A stretch of DNA of 64,000 bases. It comes from Echinicola jeungdonensis (lineage in GTDB: Bacteria; Bacteroidota; Bacteroidia; Cytophagales; Cyclobacteriaceae). The stretch lies in the NCBI RefSeq assembly GCF_030409905.1, contig NZ_JAUFQT010000002.1:310001-374000 (forward strand). The letters are read 5' to 3'. A program made the translations under genes and the position numbers. Below the pieces are notes generated by a model. That model was not told the origin of the DNA. It was given only the letters and a program-made list of their open reading frames with translations, and ran no database searches. Positions within the stretch are counted from its first letter, which is position 1, and every line of letters begins with the position of its first letter. Of this stretch, positions 1-7,256 are shown in pieces.

Positions 1-236
1 GGATCTGCTTTAAAATTAAAGGTTTTCGGAACACTGTTATTACTGGTAGTAAAGGTGGTTTCAAGGTTTATGATATTCAGGTCAGTTTTTTTTAAGAGGG
101 GTAACAAATTCCCCCAGGGATATCTGTAATCTGTTGCAGATATTTTTTTATTTACAAGTCTGCCTAGCATGCTATCCCCAGCTAATCCAATCAGCAATTG
201 GGGTTGCGCCTTCTGGATATTTTTGGAAAGCACCAT
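1..236 (-). CDS. CapA family protein, 5' part only
   Basis: The minus strand reads an open frame from an ATG at 236 to the left window edge, about 78 codons, so the 3' part of the gene is missing. After a short basic start the frame contains GLAGDSMLGRLVN and then YPWGNLLPLLKKTDLNIINL and ETTFT. This is the hallmark N-terminus of the CapA / poly-gamma-glutamate capsule protein family (PGA_cap, a calcineurin-like metallophosphoesterase fold), where GDxMLGR and NLE hold metal-binding residues. Family members act on capsule or surface polymers, but the exact role here cannot be inferred. The frame stays open upstream to a TGA at 302-300 and includes a TTG at 254, so a slightly longer start is possible. 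Confidence 0.8.
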   Translation of the reverse strand, partial: MVLSKNIQKAQPQLLIGLAGDSMLGRLVNKKISATDYRYPWGNLLPLLKKTDLNIINLETTFTTSNNSVPKTFNFKAD

Positions 237-437
237 GTTTTTTTGGGTTTTCAATGAATGTAAGTTACCAAGGATCGATTTTATGAACCCCTTTGATTTT
301 CATAACAATAAATTGAGGTGATTAGATGCAAAAATTGAGGGATTTTTGGATTTAGACAACGGAAGTAATAGGTTTTCAAAAAATGATCCTGGGGATAAGG
401 AAGCAGGGTTTTATTAAATGGATATGAAAATAGGTAA

Positions 438-462
438 AAAGGGCTGATCAACACAGCCCTTT
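438..462 (-). terminator. Rho-independent terminator of the hsp20 gene
   Basis: A 9-bp stem AAAGGGCTG / CAGCCCTTT with a 7-nt loop is followed on the minus strand by a run of T. It lies 20 bases past the stop of the small heat-shock gene. Confidence 0.75.
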
Positions 463-481
463 AAACCATTGCATTTTCGGT

Positions 482-949
482 TTATGAAATGGAAATTTCT
501 TTAATAGGTTTTTTCTTTGAAGCTTCAACTTTTGGCAAGTGAACCCTGAGGATACCATTTTCATATTCTGCCTTTATTTTATCAGCTTTTATAGTTTCAG
601 GCAAATTAAAAGAACGATAAAAGGCCGAATAATCATACTCTTTGCGAGTGTAATTGGTTTTTTTGACATCGGATTTTTCCTCTTTTTCTACCTTGATTTC
701 CAGTAAATTATTGTCTACATCTACATGGAAATCATTTTTTTTCATTCCTGGTGCTGCTAGCTCAACGATAAATTCGGCGTCGGTTTCACAGATATTGGTA
801 GCAGGAACCCTTGACATTGATCTTCCTCTCCACATGGAAGAGGTGTCAAAGAAGGGGGAATTAAAAAATGGCATGTCAAATAATTCATTTAAGCTGCTGT
901 TGAAGGTAGGGAATAAGCTTTCCTCACCATTTCTTTTTGAGGTTTTCAT
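482..949 (-). CDS. Hsp20/alpha-crystallin small heat-shock protein
   Basis: This 155-residue protein is an ATP-independent holdase chaperone of the small heat-shock family. The N-terminal ~45 residues are variable and rich in Phe and Ser. The alpha-crystallin domain begins near VPATNICETDAEFIVELAAPG and ends with the conserved ENGILRVHLPK, followed by a C-terminal tail with the IxI-like motif IKEISIS, which in the family mediates oligomer assembly. The length fits a bacterial class A sHSP. The gene stands alone with its own terminator at 438-462, and 658 bases without a gene lie upstream, so it probably has its own promoter. Family assignment is secure; client range is unknown. Confidence 0.95.
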   Translation of the reverse strand: MKTSKRNGEESLFPTFNSSLNELFDMPFFNSPFFDTSSMWRGRSMSRVPATNICETDAEFIVELAAPGMKKNDFHVDVDNNLLEIKVEKEEKSDVKKTNYTRKEYDYSAFYRSFNLPETIKADKIKAEYENGILRVHLPKVEASKKKPIKEISIS

Positions 950-1607
950 TGTTTATTTTGTGTTCTTCCAACCTTATTTGGATTGGTTGTGGTTAATAGA
1001 AATTTATTGTTTTTAAGTGACCCATTGAGTGAATATTTCCAATTTGGGGGGTAGCCCAGTTTTTCGAAATATCTTTTCCCAATGTACCCGGGAAACCCCA
1101 ATGTAATATTGAGGTTCCCTTCCTTGCATTTGTCATTTTTTTATGAAATTTTAGGTTTTCGTTATATCATAGGTGTAATTACTTTTCTTTGTTTATCATA
1201 GGTTTATGTATAGGCAGTTTTTGGAAACTGACTATTTTTTGCAATTAATCCTCCGTTTAGATTTTGGAGTTGGATCTTACTTTAAATTCCCTTTTCTAAA
1301 TTTTTTCTGATCCTTAAAATTGCAACATTAATTTAAATTGATGCCTAATGATATTCAATGATTAATGTCGGATATGTGTCCGATAAAAGTTACTGTAAAT
1401 GAGTCTTATAGGCCTTGTATTCGGGGTTTGAATGAATCAATAATTAATTAAAAAAAATGAACTGAAAAATGACAATTGAGAACATTCAATTCTTTCCCAT
1501 TTATTATTTTGGATTCCCTCATGAATCATCTATCCATAATTTCTACAACCAAGTAAATTCGGCCTATCCAAAAAATCTTTAGGGTTAAGGTATCTTAATA
1601 AATGGTT
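950..1607. other. Intergenic stretch with one hairpin
   Basis: No convincing gene is visible on either strand. It contains an imperfect hairpin at 1090-1119 (GGGAAACCCCAAT paired with ATTGAGGTTCCC, one unpaired base) without a T-tract, and a direct repeat TATCATAGGT at 1165-1174 and 1194-1203. The promoter of the hsp20 gene should lie at the left end of the stretch, but I could not identify it. Confidence 0.5.
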
Positions 1608-1958
1608 TTATATCAAAAAGGTGCCCAATTTGATATGATGCCCACCGGAGACGGGGTAATCTCCTGCTTTTGTGAGGTCAAGGTTCTCGAATACTTTGCT
1701 TTTGTAAATTACCTGCCCGTATTTTTCCACTGTAAAGTAAATATCCGGTTTTTCCTCAAACGGAGAATCTTTGGATTTAAAACTTTTTTGGGTTATTGGA
1801 AAAATGGCATGGCCGTTATCATCCAATGTGGATTCACCCAGGTAATCATCTTTTAAAATATCTTCGTCGTAAAATTTAACCCTGTATTCATTCCCCGACA
1901 AGGGAATATCTGACCCCTTTATCAAAAGCTTAACATGTATTCTGACTATATCTTGCAT
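1608..1958 (-). CDS. Small protein with transthyretin-like beta-sandwich appearance
   Basis: This 116-residue protein has no signal peptide or membrane segment. It opens with a beta-rich stretch (VRIHVKLLIKGSDIPLSG), followed by VKFYDEDILKDDYLGES and LDDNGHAIFPI. The order 'liquid or polymer-like strand, YDED, DDxLGE, D-NGH-F' resembles transthyretin-like and other C2/beta-sandwich domains. That resemblance is from motif memory only and no enzyme motif is seen. It sits between the phosphoribosyltransferase and the hsp20 gene, all on the minus strand, but the spacing (69 bases to the phosphoribosyltransferase stop, 658 to hsp20) does not prove co-transcription. The coding frame looks real because of its length and regular composition. 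Function unknown. Confidence 0.7.
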   Translation of the reverse strand: MQDIVRIHVKLLIKGSDIPLSGNEYRVKFYDEDILKDDYLGESTLDDNGHAIFPITQKSFKSKDSPFEEKPDIYFTVEKYGQVIYKSKVFENLDLTKAGDYPVSGGHHIKLGTFLI

Positions 1959-2027
1959 GGTTATTAGGGAATAATGAGGATGATAATTTAAATTTTCACT
2001 TCAAAACTGAGCCATATTAATTCTTTT

Positions 2028-2666
2028 TTAAGATTTATTTTGGAATCCTGCCTTTTCTGCTTCTTGAAGTAATTCCAAAACTTCATCATCTGATACCTGA
2101 TAGAAATTGTAATAGAACTGCCCCACCGCATATAAACTTTTTGGGATTAATGGACAAATAATTTCATCGACCGAGGAAGCTAGCTGGTCCAAAGAATCTT
2201 GTGGTGCAACAGGAACTGCCAAAATGATGCGGGCAGGTTTTTGGTGTTTGAGTACTTGTATGGTCCCATGTAAGGTAATCCCGGTTGCAATTCCGTCATC
2301 TATGAGAAGCACAGTTTTACCCTTTAAGCTTAGGGGATTTCGGTTCCCGTTAAATTTCTTGTCCATTTCCTGAAGCCTATCCCTTAAATCTTTTATCTCC
2401 TCCTGAATATACTCTTCTGGAATGTGGCTTTGGGTTGTCAAATAAAGATCCTTCAAGCCAACAGCACCAATCGCATATTCTTTATTTCCAGGATAGCCTA
2501 GTTTTTTGGTAAGGATGATTTCAAGAGGAAGGTGAAGGGCTTTTGCTAATTCGTAGGCCACAGGCACTCCTCCCCTGGGAATACCAACCACAATTGCATT
2601 GGAATCCTTGTACTTGAACAATTCCCTGGCAAGAATAACACCTGCCTCTTCACGATCCTTATACAT
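2028..2666 (-). CDS. Phosphoribosyltransferase domain protein
   Basis: This type I phosphoribosyltransferase (about 212 residues) carries the PRPP-binding loop in VLLIDDGIATGITL (two acidic residues, then GxxTG-like) and the earlier loop VVGIPRGGVPVAYELA. Such stand-alone enzymes are related to purine or orotate phosphoribosyltransferases, yet their real substrate is mostly unknown; in many bacteria they lie beside stress genes or erythromycin-esterase-like genes. The open frame extends to an ATG at 2810, but homologues begin as MYKDRxxAGxxLA, so the ATG at 2666 (MYKDREEAGVILARELF) is chosen; the 48 extra residues have no family resemblance. Located between the histone-like gene and the small beta-sandwich protein, all on the minus strand. 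Confidence 0.88.
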   Translation of the reverse strand: MYKDREEAGVILARELFKYKDSNAIVVGIPRGGVPVAYELAKALHLPLEIILTKKLGYPGNKEYAIGAVGLKDLYLTTQSHIPEEYIQEEIKDLRDRLQEMDKKFNGNRNPLSLKGKTVLLIDDGIATGITLHGTIQVLKHQKPARIILAVPVAPQDSLDQLASSVDEIICPLIPKSLYAVGQFYYNFYQVSDDEVLELLQEAEKAGFQNKS

Positions 2667-2901
2667 TAAAATTAACTTTTGAATACCAATTTTTCCCAAC
2701 TGTAGTTTTACCAATAATGAATTGATAAGGTAGGGAAGGAAATTGTTTTTATTTAATTTGAATCCCTTAAACACAAATTCCCCCTTTTCTCGAAAAGAGT
2801 TGATTTCCAATTAGAGTAGATGTTGCTAATTGAATATATCAGTAAAAGGAAGGTAACTGGAAGAAAAGTTATAAAAAATGATTTTGCTCATTAGGAAGGA
2901 A

Positions 2902-2933
2902 AAACCTTGACCAAATTTGTTTGATCAAGGTTT
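2902..2933 (-). terminator. Rho-independent terminator of the histone-like gene
   Basis: On the minus strand AAACCTTGATCAAA and TTTGGTCAAGGTTT form a 14-bp stem (one G-T pair) around a 4-nt loop, followed by TTTT. It begins 20 bases past the stop of the small histone-like gene and fits an intrinsic terminator well. Confidence 0.8.
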
Positions 2934-2953
2934 GCATGTTAAAAAAGAATAAA

Positions 2954-3133
2954 TTACTTCTTGGAATTTTTAATTTCACTAACCTCAGTTCTGATTTCCT
3001 GGGCAAGTTTTTTAATATCCAACATGCCATTTCTTACACGTGTACCGGCCGCTTTATTACCTTTTTCATAAAATTTCTCAAAATCTTCTTCAAGAGAAGA
3101 AACTAGATCGTGAACTGCACTAAATTTGTTCAT
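2954..3133 (-). CDS. Histone H1-like protein (Hc1-related), 59 residues
   Basis: A complete small frame runs from the ATG at 3133 to a TAA at 2954. It contains LVSSLEEDFEKFYEKGNKAA, then GTRVRNGMLDIKKLAQEIR and a lysine-rich end. This matches the short histone H1 / Hc1-like family that is widespread in Bacteroidota, expected to bind DNA as a nucleoid-associated protein; the GNKAAGTRVR segment is the typical core. The protein is Lys/Glu-rich and probably alpha-helical. It has its own terminator at 2902-2933 and a 528-base upstream gap, so it is likely monocistronic. DNA binding is family inference. Confidence 0.88.
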   Translation of the reverse strand: MNKFSAVHDLVSSLEEDFEKFYEKGNKAAGTRVRNGMLDIKKLAQEIRTEVSEIKNSKK

Positions 3134-3661
3134 TGTGATAGTGATTTAAGTTTTTAAATAGTTTGAATCCCTGAATTTACAGGCTTTTTGGACAATTACT
3201 AATTTATTAGGGGTAAAAAATAAAAATTTAAAAAGGAATTATAGGCTTTTAATTATTTTTTAACTCTGATTGAATATTTGGTTATAAATCAAATATTTTT
3301 TTAAGTGGTTGTAAATGAAATGAATAGAAAGGAGTTAGGTTATTGTTCTTGTCCCTTGAACCGTTAAGAGGCTTGAAGAAATCATTTTGAGCAAAAGTAT
3401 TCCCTTTGAATAATACCGCTCTGTGAAATATCGAAAATAAAATTGATGGGATAGCTGCTATTGGGGAGGAGTTTGAAAGATTTAATTACTGGCTTTCTTA
3501 AGGATTTATTTTGATATTTGATAAACCTTGTTTAATGAAGATGTTATCTCTTTAATATAGTATGTGGGATTCATTTATACTAAATTAACTATATAAAAAA
3601 AGATCATTACACTTTTATTAAAATGATGATCCAAGTTTTAATTATAATACAAAAATAGCCT
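3134..3661. other. Divergent intergenic stretch without a gene
   Basis: This AT-rich stretch separates the minus-strand histone-like gene from the plus-strand SDR gene and must hold both promoters. I see no open frame of coding character and no RNA gene. Near 3602-3632 there is a weak imperfect dyad (GATCATT ... AATGATGATC), too poor to call an operator. Confidence 0.4.
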
Positions 3662-4306
3662 ATGGAAATTTTGGTAATAGGAGCCAATGGTCAAATTGGC
3701 AAGCAGGTGGTTCAAATTTTAAAACAGGAAGGAAAGCATGAAGTAAAGGCCATGGTCAGGAATGAAAATCAAATTGAAGAATTTGAATCCATGGGAATTA
3801 AAGCTGTTCTTGCAGATTTGGAAGACAGTGTCGAATTTCTTTCAGAGGTGTTTAAAGGCTGTGATGCCATTATTTTTGCGGCAGGATCTGGAGGAAGTAC
3901 GGGGCCGGATAAAACTTTGCTGGTTGATTTGGATGGAGCAGTTAAAACCATGGAAGCTGCCCAAGAGGCAGAGGTAGAACGCTATATTATGGTTAGTGCA
4001 CTTCAGGCCAATAACCGTGAAAATTGGAACCCAGTGTTAAAGCCCTATTATGTGGCCAAACATTATGCAGACCGGATTCTTGAACAAAGTGAATTAAACT
4101 ATACCATTGTTAGGCCGGGCAGGTTGTTAAATGAAGCAGGAACAGGGAAAATTAAAGCTGGAATTGAACTTGAGCGTTCTAGTATTCCCAGGGAAGATGT
4201 GGCGAGGACTCTAGTGGCGGCAATAGATAACCACCATACTTTCAGGAAATCATTTGATCTAACTTCTGGGGAATTGGATATTAAGATAGCATTAAAAAAG
4301 CTTTAA
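3662..4306 (+). CDS. NAD(P)-binding SDR-type oxidoreductase/epimerase
   Basis: This 214-residue protein is an atypical short-chain dehydrogenase (SDR_a5 / YhfK-like, NAD(P)H-binding). The Rossmann motif GANGQIGKQV lies at residues 7-16, an aspartate follows beta-strand 3 (VLADLED), and VSALQAN and the catalytic-type YYVAKHYAD (Tyr-x-x-x-Lys) appear at about residues 113-141. The downstream VRPGRL segment is typical of the family. Substrate is not known. It lies directly before the ars operon, but a putative ArsR operator sits between it and arsR, so it may be a separate unit. The ATG at 3662 gives the full Rossmann strand immediately and is the obvious start. Confidence 0.88.
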   Translation: MEILVIGANGQIGKQVVQILKQEGKHEVKAMVRNENQIEEFESMGIKAVLADLEDSVEFLSEVFKGCDAIIFAAGSGGSTGPDKTLLVDLDGAVKTMEAAQEAEVERYIMVSALQANNRENWNPVLKPYYVAKHYADRILEQSELNYTIVRPGRLLNEAGTGKIKAGIELERSSIPREDVARTLVAAIDNHHTFRKSFDLTSGELDIKIALKKL

Positions 4307-4341
4307 AAATAAAATGGAAAAGCATTTTAATTTTCAATATT

Positions 4342-4358
4342 TATCGTAATATTGCAAT
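4342..4358. promoter_or_regulatory. Putative ArsR operator, copy 1
   Basis: The sequence TATCGTAATATTGCAAT ends 17 bases before the arsR ATG at 4376 and recurs exactly before the next gene (4729-4745). An imperfect dyad (TCGTAATATTGCAA) fits the 12-2-12-like operators of the ArsR family. Binding by the neighbouring ArsR is inference. Confidence 0.65.
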
Positions 4359-4375
4359 TAAATGATGGTTTAAAC

Positions 4376-4711
4376 ATGGGAGTTACAAAATCAAGTTTGT
4401 TTACGGATGCCCAAAATGAATTGGCACAAGTGGCAAAGGTGTTTGCTCACCCAGCCAGAGTAGCTATTATTGAGCATCTCTTGAAGTCCAAAACTTGTAT
4501 TAATGGAGATTTGGTCCAGGAATTGGGGCTTGCACAAGCTACCATCAGTCAACATTTGAGGGAGCTGAAGGAGTCAGGGATTATCCAGGGAACCATTGAA
4601 GGGGTTTCGGTTAGCTATTGCATTAACCCCAAACGTTGGGCAGAAATTCAGGATATTTTCAATCTGGTTTTTGACCAATTTTCCCCTCCAGGAACTGAAG
4701 GGTGTTGCTAA
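4376..4711 (+). CDS. arsR: ArsR family metalloregulator
   Basis: This 111-residue winged-helix repressor has the ArsR fold: FAHPARVAIIEHLL, then the recognition helix region GLAQATISQHLRELKESGII and the wing GTIEGVSVSYCI. It should repress the operon until As(III) or another thiophilic metal binds. In many Bacteroidota relatives the metal loop reads TCICGD; here it reads TCINGD, so one Cys is replaced by Asn, while the C-terminus ends in GCC. The frame is open to a TTG at 4352, but that codon lies inside the operator repeat, so the ATG at 4376 is chosen. It is the first gene of arsR-DUF6428-arsC-acr3. Auto-regulation through the repeat at 4342 is likely. Confidence 0.92.
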   Translation: MGVTKSSLFTDAQNELAQVAKVFAHPARVAIIEHLLKSKTCINGDLVQELGLAQATISQHLRELKESGIIQGTIEGVSVSYCINPKRWAEIQDIFNLVFDQFSPPGTEGCC

Positions 4712-4728
4712 AAAAAAACGCTCCATTA

Positions 4729-4745
4729 TATCGTAATATTGCAAT
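4729..4745. promoter_or_regulatory. Putative ArsR operator, copy 2
   Basis: An exact second copy of TATCGTAATATTGCAAT lies between arsR and the DUF6428 gene, 17 bases before its ATG. It suggests an internal promoter repressed by the same regulator, so that the resistance genes can be induced separately from arsR. Confidence 0.65.
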
Positions 4746-4762
4746 ATTAAATTTCTACAATT

Positions 4763-5296
4763 ATGAAGACCAGTGAGTTTATTAACATATTAAAAGAAAA
4801 TCCTAAAACCATTTTATCTTTTGAATATGCACCTGGACAATTTGTTCGTCCTGATTTTCATATTACAGAGGTGAAAAATGTGGATTTTGATACTGTGGAT
4901 TGTGGGGGAGTGGCCAATAATTGGTCAGAAACCCATGTTCAACTTTGGGAAAATGAGGTGGCTGAACCAGGTCATCTGGTTGACAGCAGTAAAGCATTTA
5001 AAATTTTTGAGGTTGTAAATAAAGTTAGGTCTACTTACCTGGATACTGAAATCAAATTTGAGTATGATAATCCATCTTTTAATACCGCTGTTTTGCCTGT
5101 AGCTTCTATCGTCAAAGGACCTGAAAAGATAATTGTGAAGCTGGGAAGTGATCATGCTACTTGTAAAGCAAAAGACCGGGCAAATACCAAAGAAGAAAGA
5201 GACCAGGCTTGCTGTGGACCTGTCAAAACCAGAAAGCCTAAATTTAGATTGAAAGCAAAAGAAATCTCTTGTGCAGCAGGAACTGATTGTTGCTAA
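4763..5296 (+). CDS. DUF6428 family protein of arsenic operon
   Basis: This 177-residue protein matches the DUF6428 family, which is found in arsenic operons of Bacteroidota but has no assigned reaction. The N-terminal two thirds (for example SFEYAPGQFVRPDFHITEVK and VDCGGVANNWSETHVQLWE) look like one folded domain without signal peptide or membrane segment. The tail is cysteine-rich: CKAKDRAN, QACCGPVK, ISCAAGTDCC. Paired cysteines suggest As(III) or metal binding, which is inference. It lies between arsR and the arsC-like gene, 43 bases before the latter, in the same direction, with its own operator copy upstream. A role as metallochaperone or sensor is possible but unproven. Confidence 0.88.
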   Translation: MKTSEFINILKENPKTILSFEYAPGQFVRPDFHITEVKNVDFDTVDCGGVANNWSETHVQLWENEVAEPGHLVDSSKAFKIFEVVNKVRSTYLDTEIKFEYDNPSFNTAVLPVASIVKGPEKIIVKLGSDHATCKAKDRANTKEERDQACCGPVKTRKPKFRLKAKEISCAAGTDCC

Positions 5297-5339
5297 GGTT
5301 AATGTTTCAAAAAGATATTAAAACCATAAAAACATTTTT

Positions 5340-5957
5340 GTGAACAAAACTGATTTATTTCCACCCTTAGTAAAAAAGGCTGATCAATTTCTTGATGTTA
5401 AAATCTCAGATGACCGGAAAAAGATTTTGGAACCTTTGATTGAGTATATCCAATCTCATAAGCATCAAGGCAAACCCATTCATTTGAATTTTATCTGCAC
5501 CCACAACTCTAGAAGAAGTCAGCTTTCCCAGGTTTGGGCTCAGGTTGCAGCAGCATATTTTGGGATAGAGGTATTTTGCTATTCCGGAGGTGTGGAGGTT
5601 ACCTCTTTTAATGAAAGAGCAGTTGAATCCCTAAAACGCACAGGGTTTAAAGTCGAAAATAAAGGCAAAGAGAACCCAAGATATCAGGTTTTTTATTCTG
5701 ACAATGCCCAACCCATTGTTGCCTTTTCCAAAACATTTGATGATAAGTATAATGCAGTTTCGGAATTTGCTGCGGTGATAACCTGTTCCAATGCTGATGA
5801 AAATTGTCCTTACATTCCTGGGGCTACAGCAAGAATTTCGGTTCGCTATGAGGATCCAAAGGCATTTGATGGAACATCGGAAGAGGCTATAAAGTACGAT
5901 GAAAGATCCCACCAGATAGCTGCAGAAATGTTTTATTTGTTTTCAAAAATAATTTGA
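5340..5957 (+). CDS. arsC: ArsC-like low-molecular-weight phosphatase / arsenate reductase
   Basis: This 205-residue protein belongs to the low-molecular-weight tyrosine phosphatase / thioredoxin-type arsenate reductase group. The catalytic P-loop C-x5-R is CTHNSRRS with Cys53 and Arg59 in [17 protein letters not shown]. Further cysteines occur at FCYSG, ITCSN and NCPYIPG, the right region for the disulfide relay of ArsC-type reductases. The expected reaction is As(V) to As(III), feeding the ACR3 pump downstream. The start is a GTG at 5340, as no in-frame ATG lies near the family N-terminus. Its stop overlaps the region before the pump gene (ATG at 5960, 2 bases away), so the two are translationally close. 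Confidence 0.88.
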   Translation: MNKTDLFPPLVKKADQFLDVKISDDRKKILEPLIEYIQSHKHQGKPIHLNFICTHNSRRSQLSQVWAQVAAAYFGIEVFCYSGGVEVTSFNERAVESLKRTGFKVENKGKENPRYQVFYSDNAQPIVAFSKTFDDKYNAVSEFAAVITCSNADENCPYIPGATARISVRYEDPKAFDGTSEEAIKYDERSHQIAAEMFYLFSKII

Positions 5958-5959
5958 GC

Positions 5960-7012
5960 ATGAATTCAAAAAAGAAATTAGGGTATTTGGACCGAAATCT
6001 CACCTTATGGATATTTTTGGCAATGGGAATTGGTGTAGCAATTGGATTTTATTTCCCAGCCACACCGGATTTTATCAATTCATTTAGTCAAGGAAGTACA
6101 AATATCCCTATAGCCATAGGATTAATCCTGATGATGTATCCACCCTTGGCAAAGGTGAATTATAAGTTACTCCCCAAAGTTTTTAAAAATGTGAAAATAT
6201 TGGGGATTTCTTTACTCTTAAACTGGGTAGTGGGACCAATATTGATGTTCGCCTTAGCTTTGTTGTTTTTACAGGACCACCCCGAATACATGGTGGGTTT
6301 GATTTTGATTGGGCTTGCCAGATGCATAGCTATGGTATTGGTTTGGAATGACCTGGCGGATGGAAGTAGGGGATATGGCGCGGGTTTGGTGGCCTTAAAT
6401 AGTGTTTTCCAGGTTTTTGCTTACAGTTTTTATGCTTGGTTGTTTATTACCAAGTTGCCTCCGTTGCTTGGGTTTCAAGGGGCCATTGTGGATATTTCTA
6501 TTGCCACTATTGCAGAAAGCGTGGCTATTTATTTGGGCATCCCATTTTTGGCAGGGATGCTTAGCAGGGTCATTTTGGTAAGACTTAAAGGGGAGTCATG
6601 GTACAATAATACCTTTATCCCAAGTATTTCCCCTTTGACCTTAGTGGCATTATTATTTACCATAGTGGTAATGTTTTCCCTAAAAGGGGAACTGATTGTT
6701 CAAATCCCAATGGATGTGGCAAGAATTGCGCTTCCTCTGTTGGTATATTTTGGGCTTATGTTTTTGTTGGGCTTTTTTATCAGCAAAGCAAGTGGAGCCG
6801 ATTATAATAAAAATGCTGCCATTGCATTTACAGCTGCAGGAAATAATTTTGAATTGGCCATTGCTGTTGCCATTGCAGTTTTTGGCCTTAATTCCGGGCA
6901 AGCTTTTGCCGGGGTGATTGGTCCTTTGGTCGAGGTTCCTGCATTGATTTTGTTGGTAAGGGTTTCCTTTTGGTTAAAACAAAAATATTATCCGGCAAGG
7001 ATAAAGGTTTAA
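5960..7012 (+). CDS. ACR3 family arsenite efflux transporter
   Basis: This roughly 350-residue inner-membrane protein has about ten hydrophobic segments and belongs to the ACR3 (arsenical resistance-3, BART superfamily) transporters. The signature [16 protein letters not shown] is present with the conserved Cys that is needed for As(III) transport in studied members, followed by [11 protein letters not shown] and, in the second half, [20 protein letters not shown]. It exports arsenite by using the proton motive force. The frame includes a TTG at 5954 overlapping the previous stop, but the ATG at 5960 is preferred. Last gene of the ars operon; a repeat-like segment follows. Confidence 0.95.
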   Translation: MNSKKKLGYLDRNLTLWIFLAMGIGVAIGFYFPATPDFINSFSQGSTNIPIAIGLILMMYPPLAKVNYKLLPKVFKNVKILGISLLLNWVVGPILMFALALLFLQDHPEYMVGLILIGLARCIAMVLVWNDLADGSRGYGAGLVALNSVFQVFAYSFYAWLFITKLPPLLGFQGAIVDISIATIAESVAIYLGIPFLAGMLSRVILVRLKGESWYNNTFIPSISPLTLVALLFTIVVMFSLKGELIVQIPMDVARIALPLLVYFGLMFLLGFFISKASGADYNKNAAIAFTAAGNNFELAIAVAIAVFGLNSGQAFAGVIGPLVEVPALILLVRVSFWLKQKYYPARIKV

Positions 7013-7050
7013 ACGAAAAGAAAGAAGGAGTTAGCCGAGATAGGGAAATT

Positions 7051-7125
7051 GCAAAGGACGCTGGGCAAGAAATATGGCCCTTGGTTCCTTTGTGAATTCT
7101 TTAGCGTCCCGTGTGGTAAAAAACC
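7051..7125. repeat. REP-like degenerate inverted repeat
   Basis: The stretch has GGACGCT at 7056-7062 and its reverse complement AGCGTCC at 7103-7109, surrounded by GCAAAG and GTGTGGTAAAA. Dispersed Bacteroidota intergenic repeats often read like 'gcaaagacgct ... agcgtctttgcggt', and this looks like a decayed copy. No coding function is inferred. Confidence 0.35.
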
Positions 7126-7256
7126 TTTACCGATTCTTGTAGGATCCTTTATCCTCTGGGAGGGATGGAAAGTAACAACTGGAAATTTTTTACCTTTAGT
7201 AATCAAAAAACATGTAGATTTTAAATTTAGTCATTTGTACTCATTGATATTTTGCC

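Noticed and set aside
654..1016. Plus-strand frame of 120 codons over the hsp20 gene
   Set aside because: It is the antisense shadow of the Hsp20 gene, which has clear family motifs; the plus frame has no domain and a low-complexity tail.
2667..2810. N-terminal extension of the phosphoribosyltransferase
   Set aside because: The 48 extra codons do not resemble the family, and the ATG at 2666 gives the typical MYKDR start.
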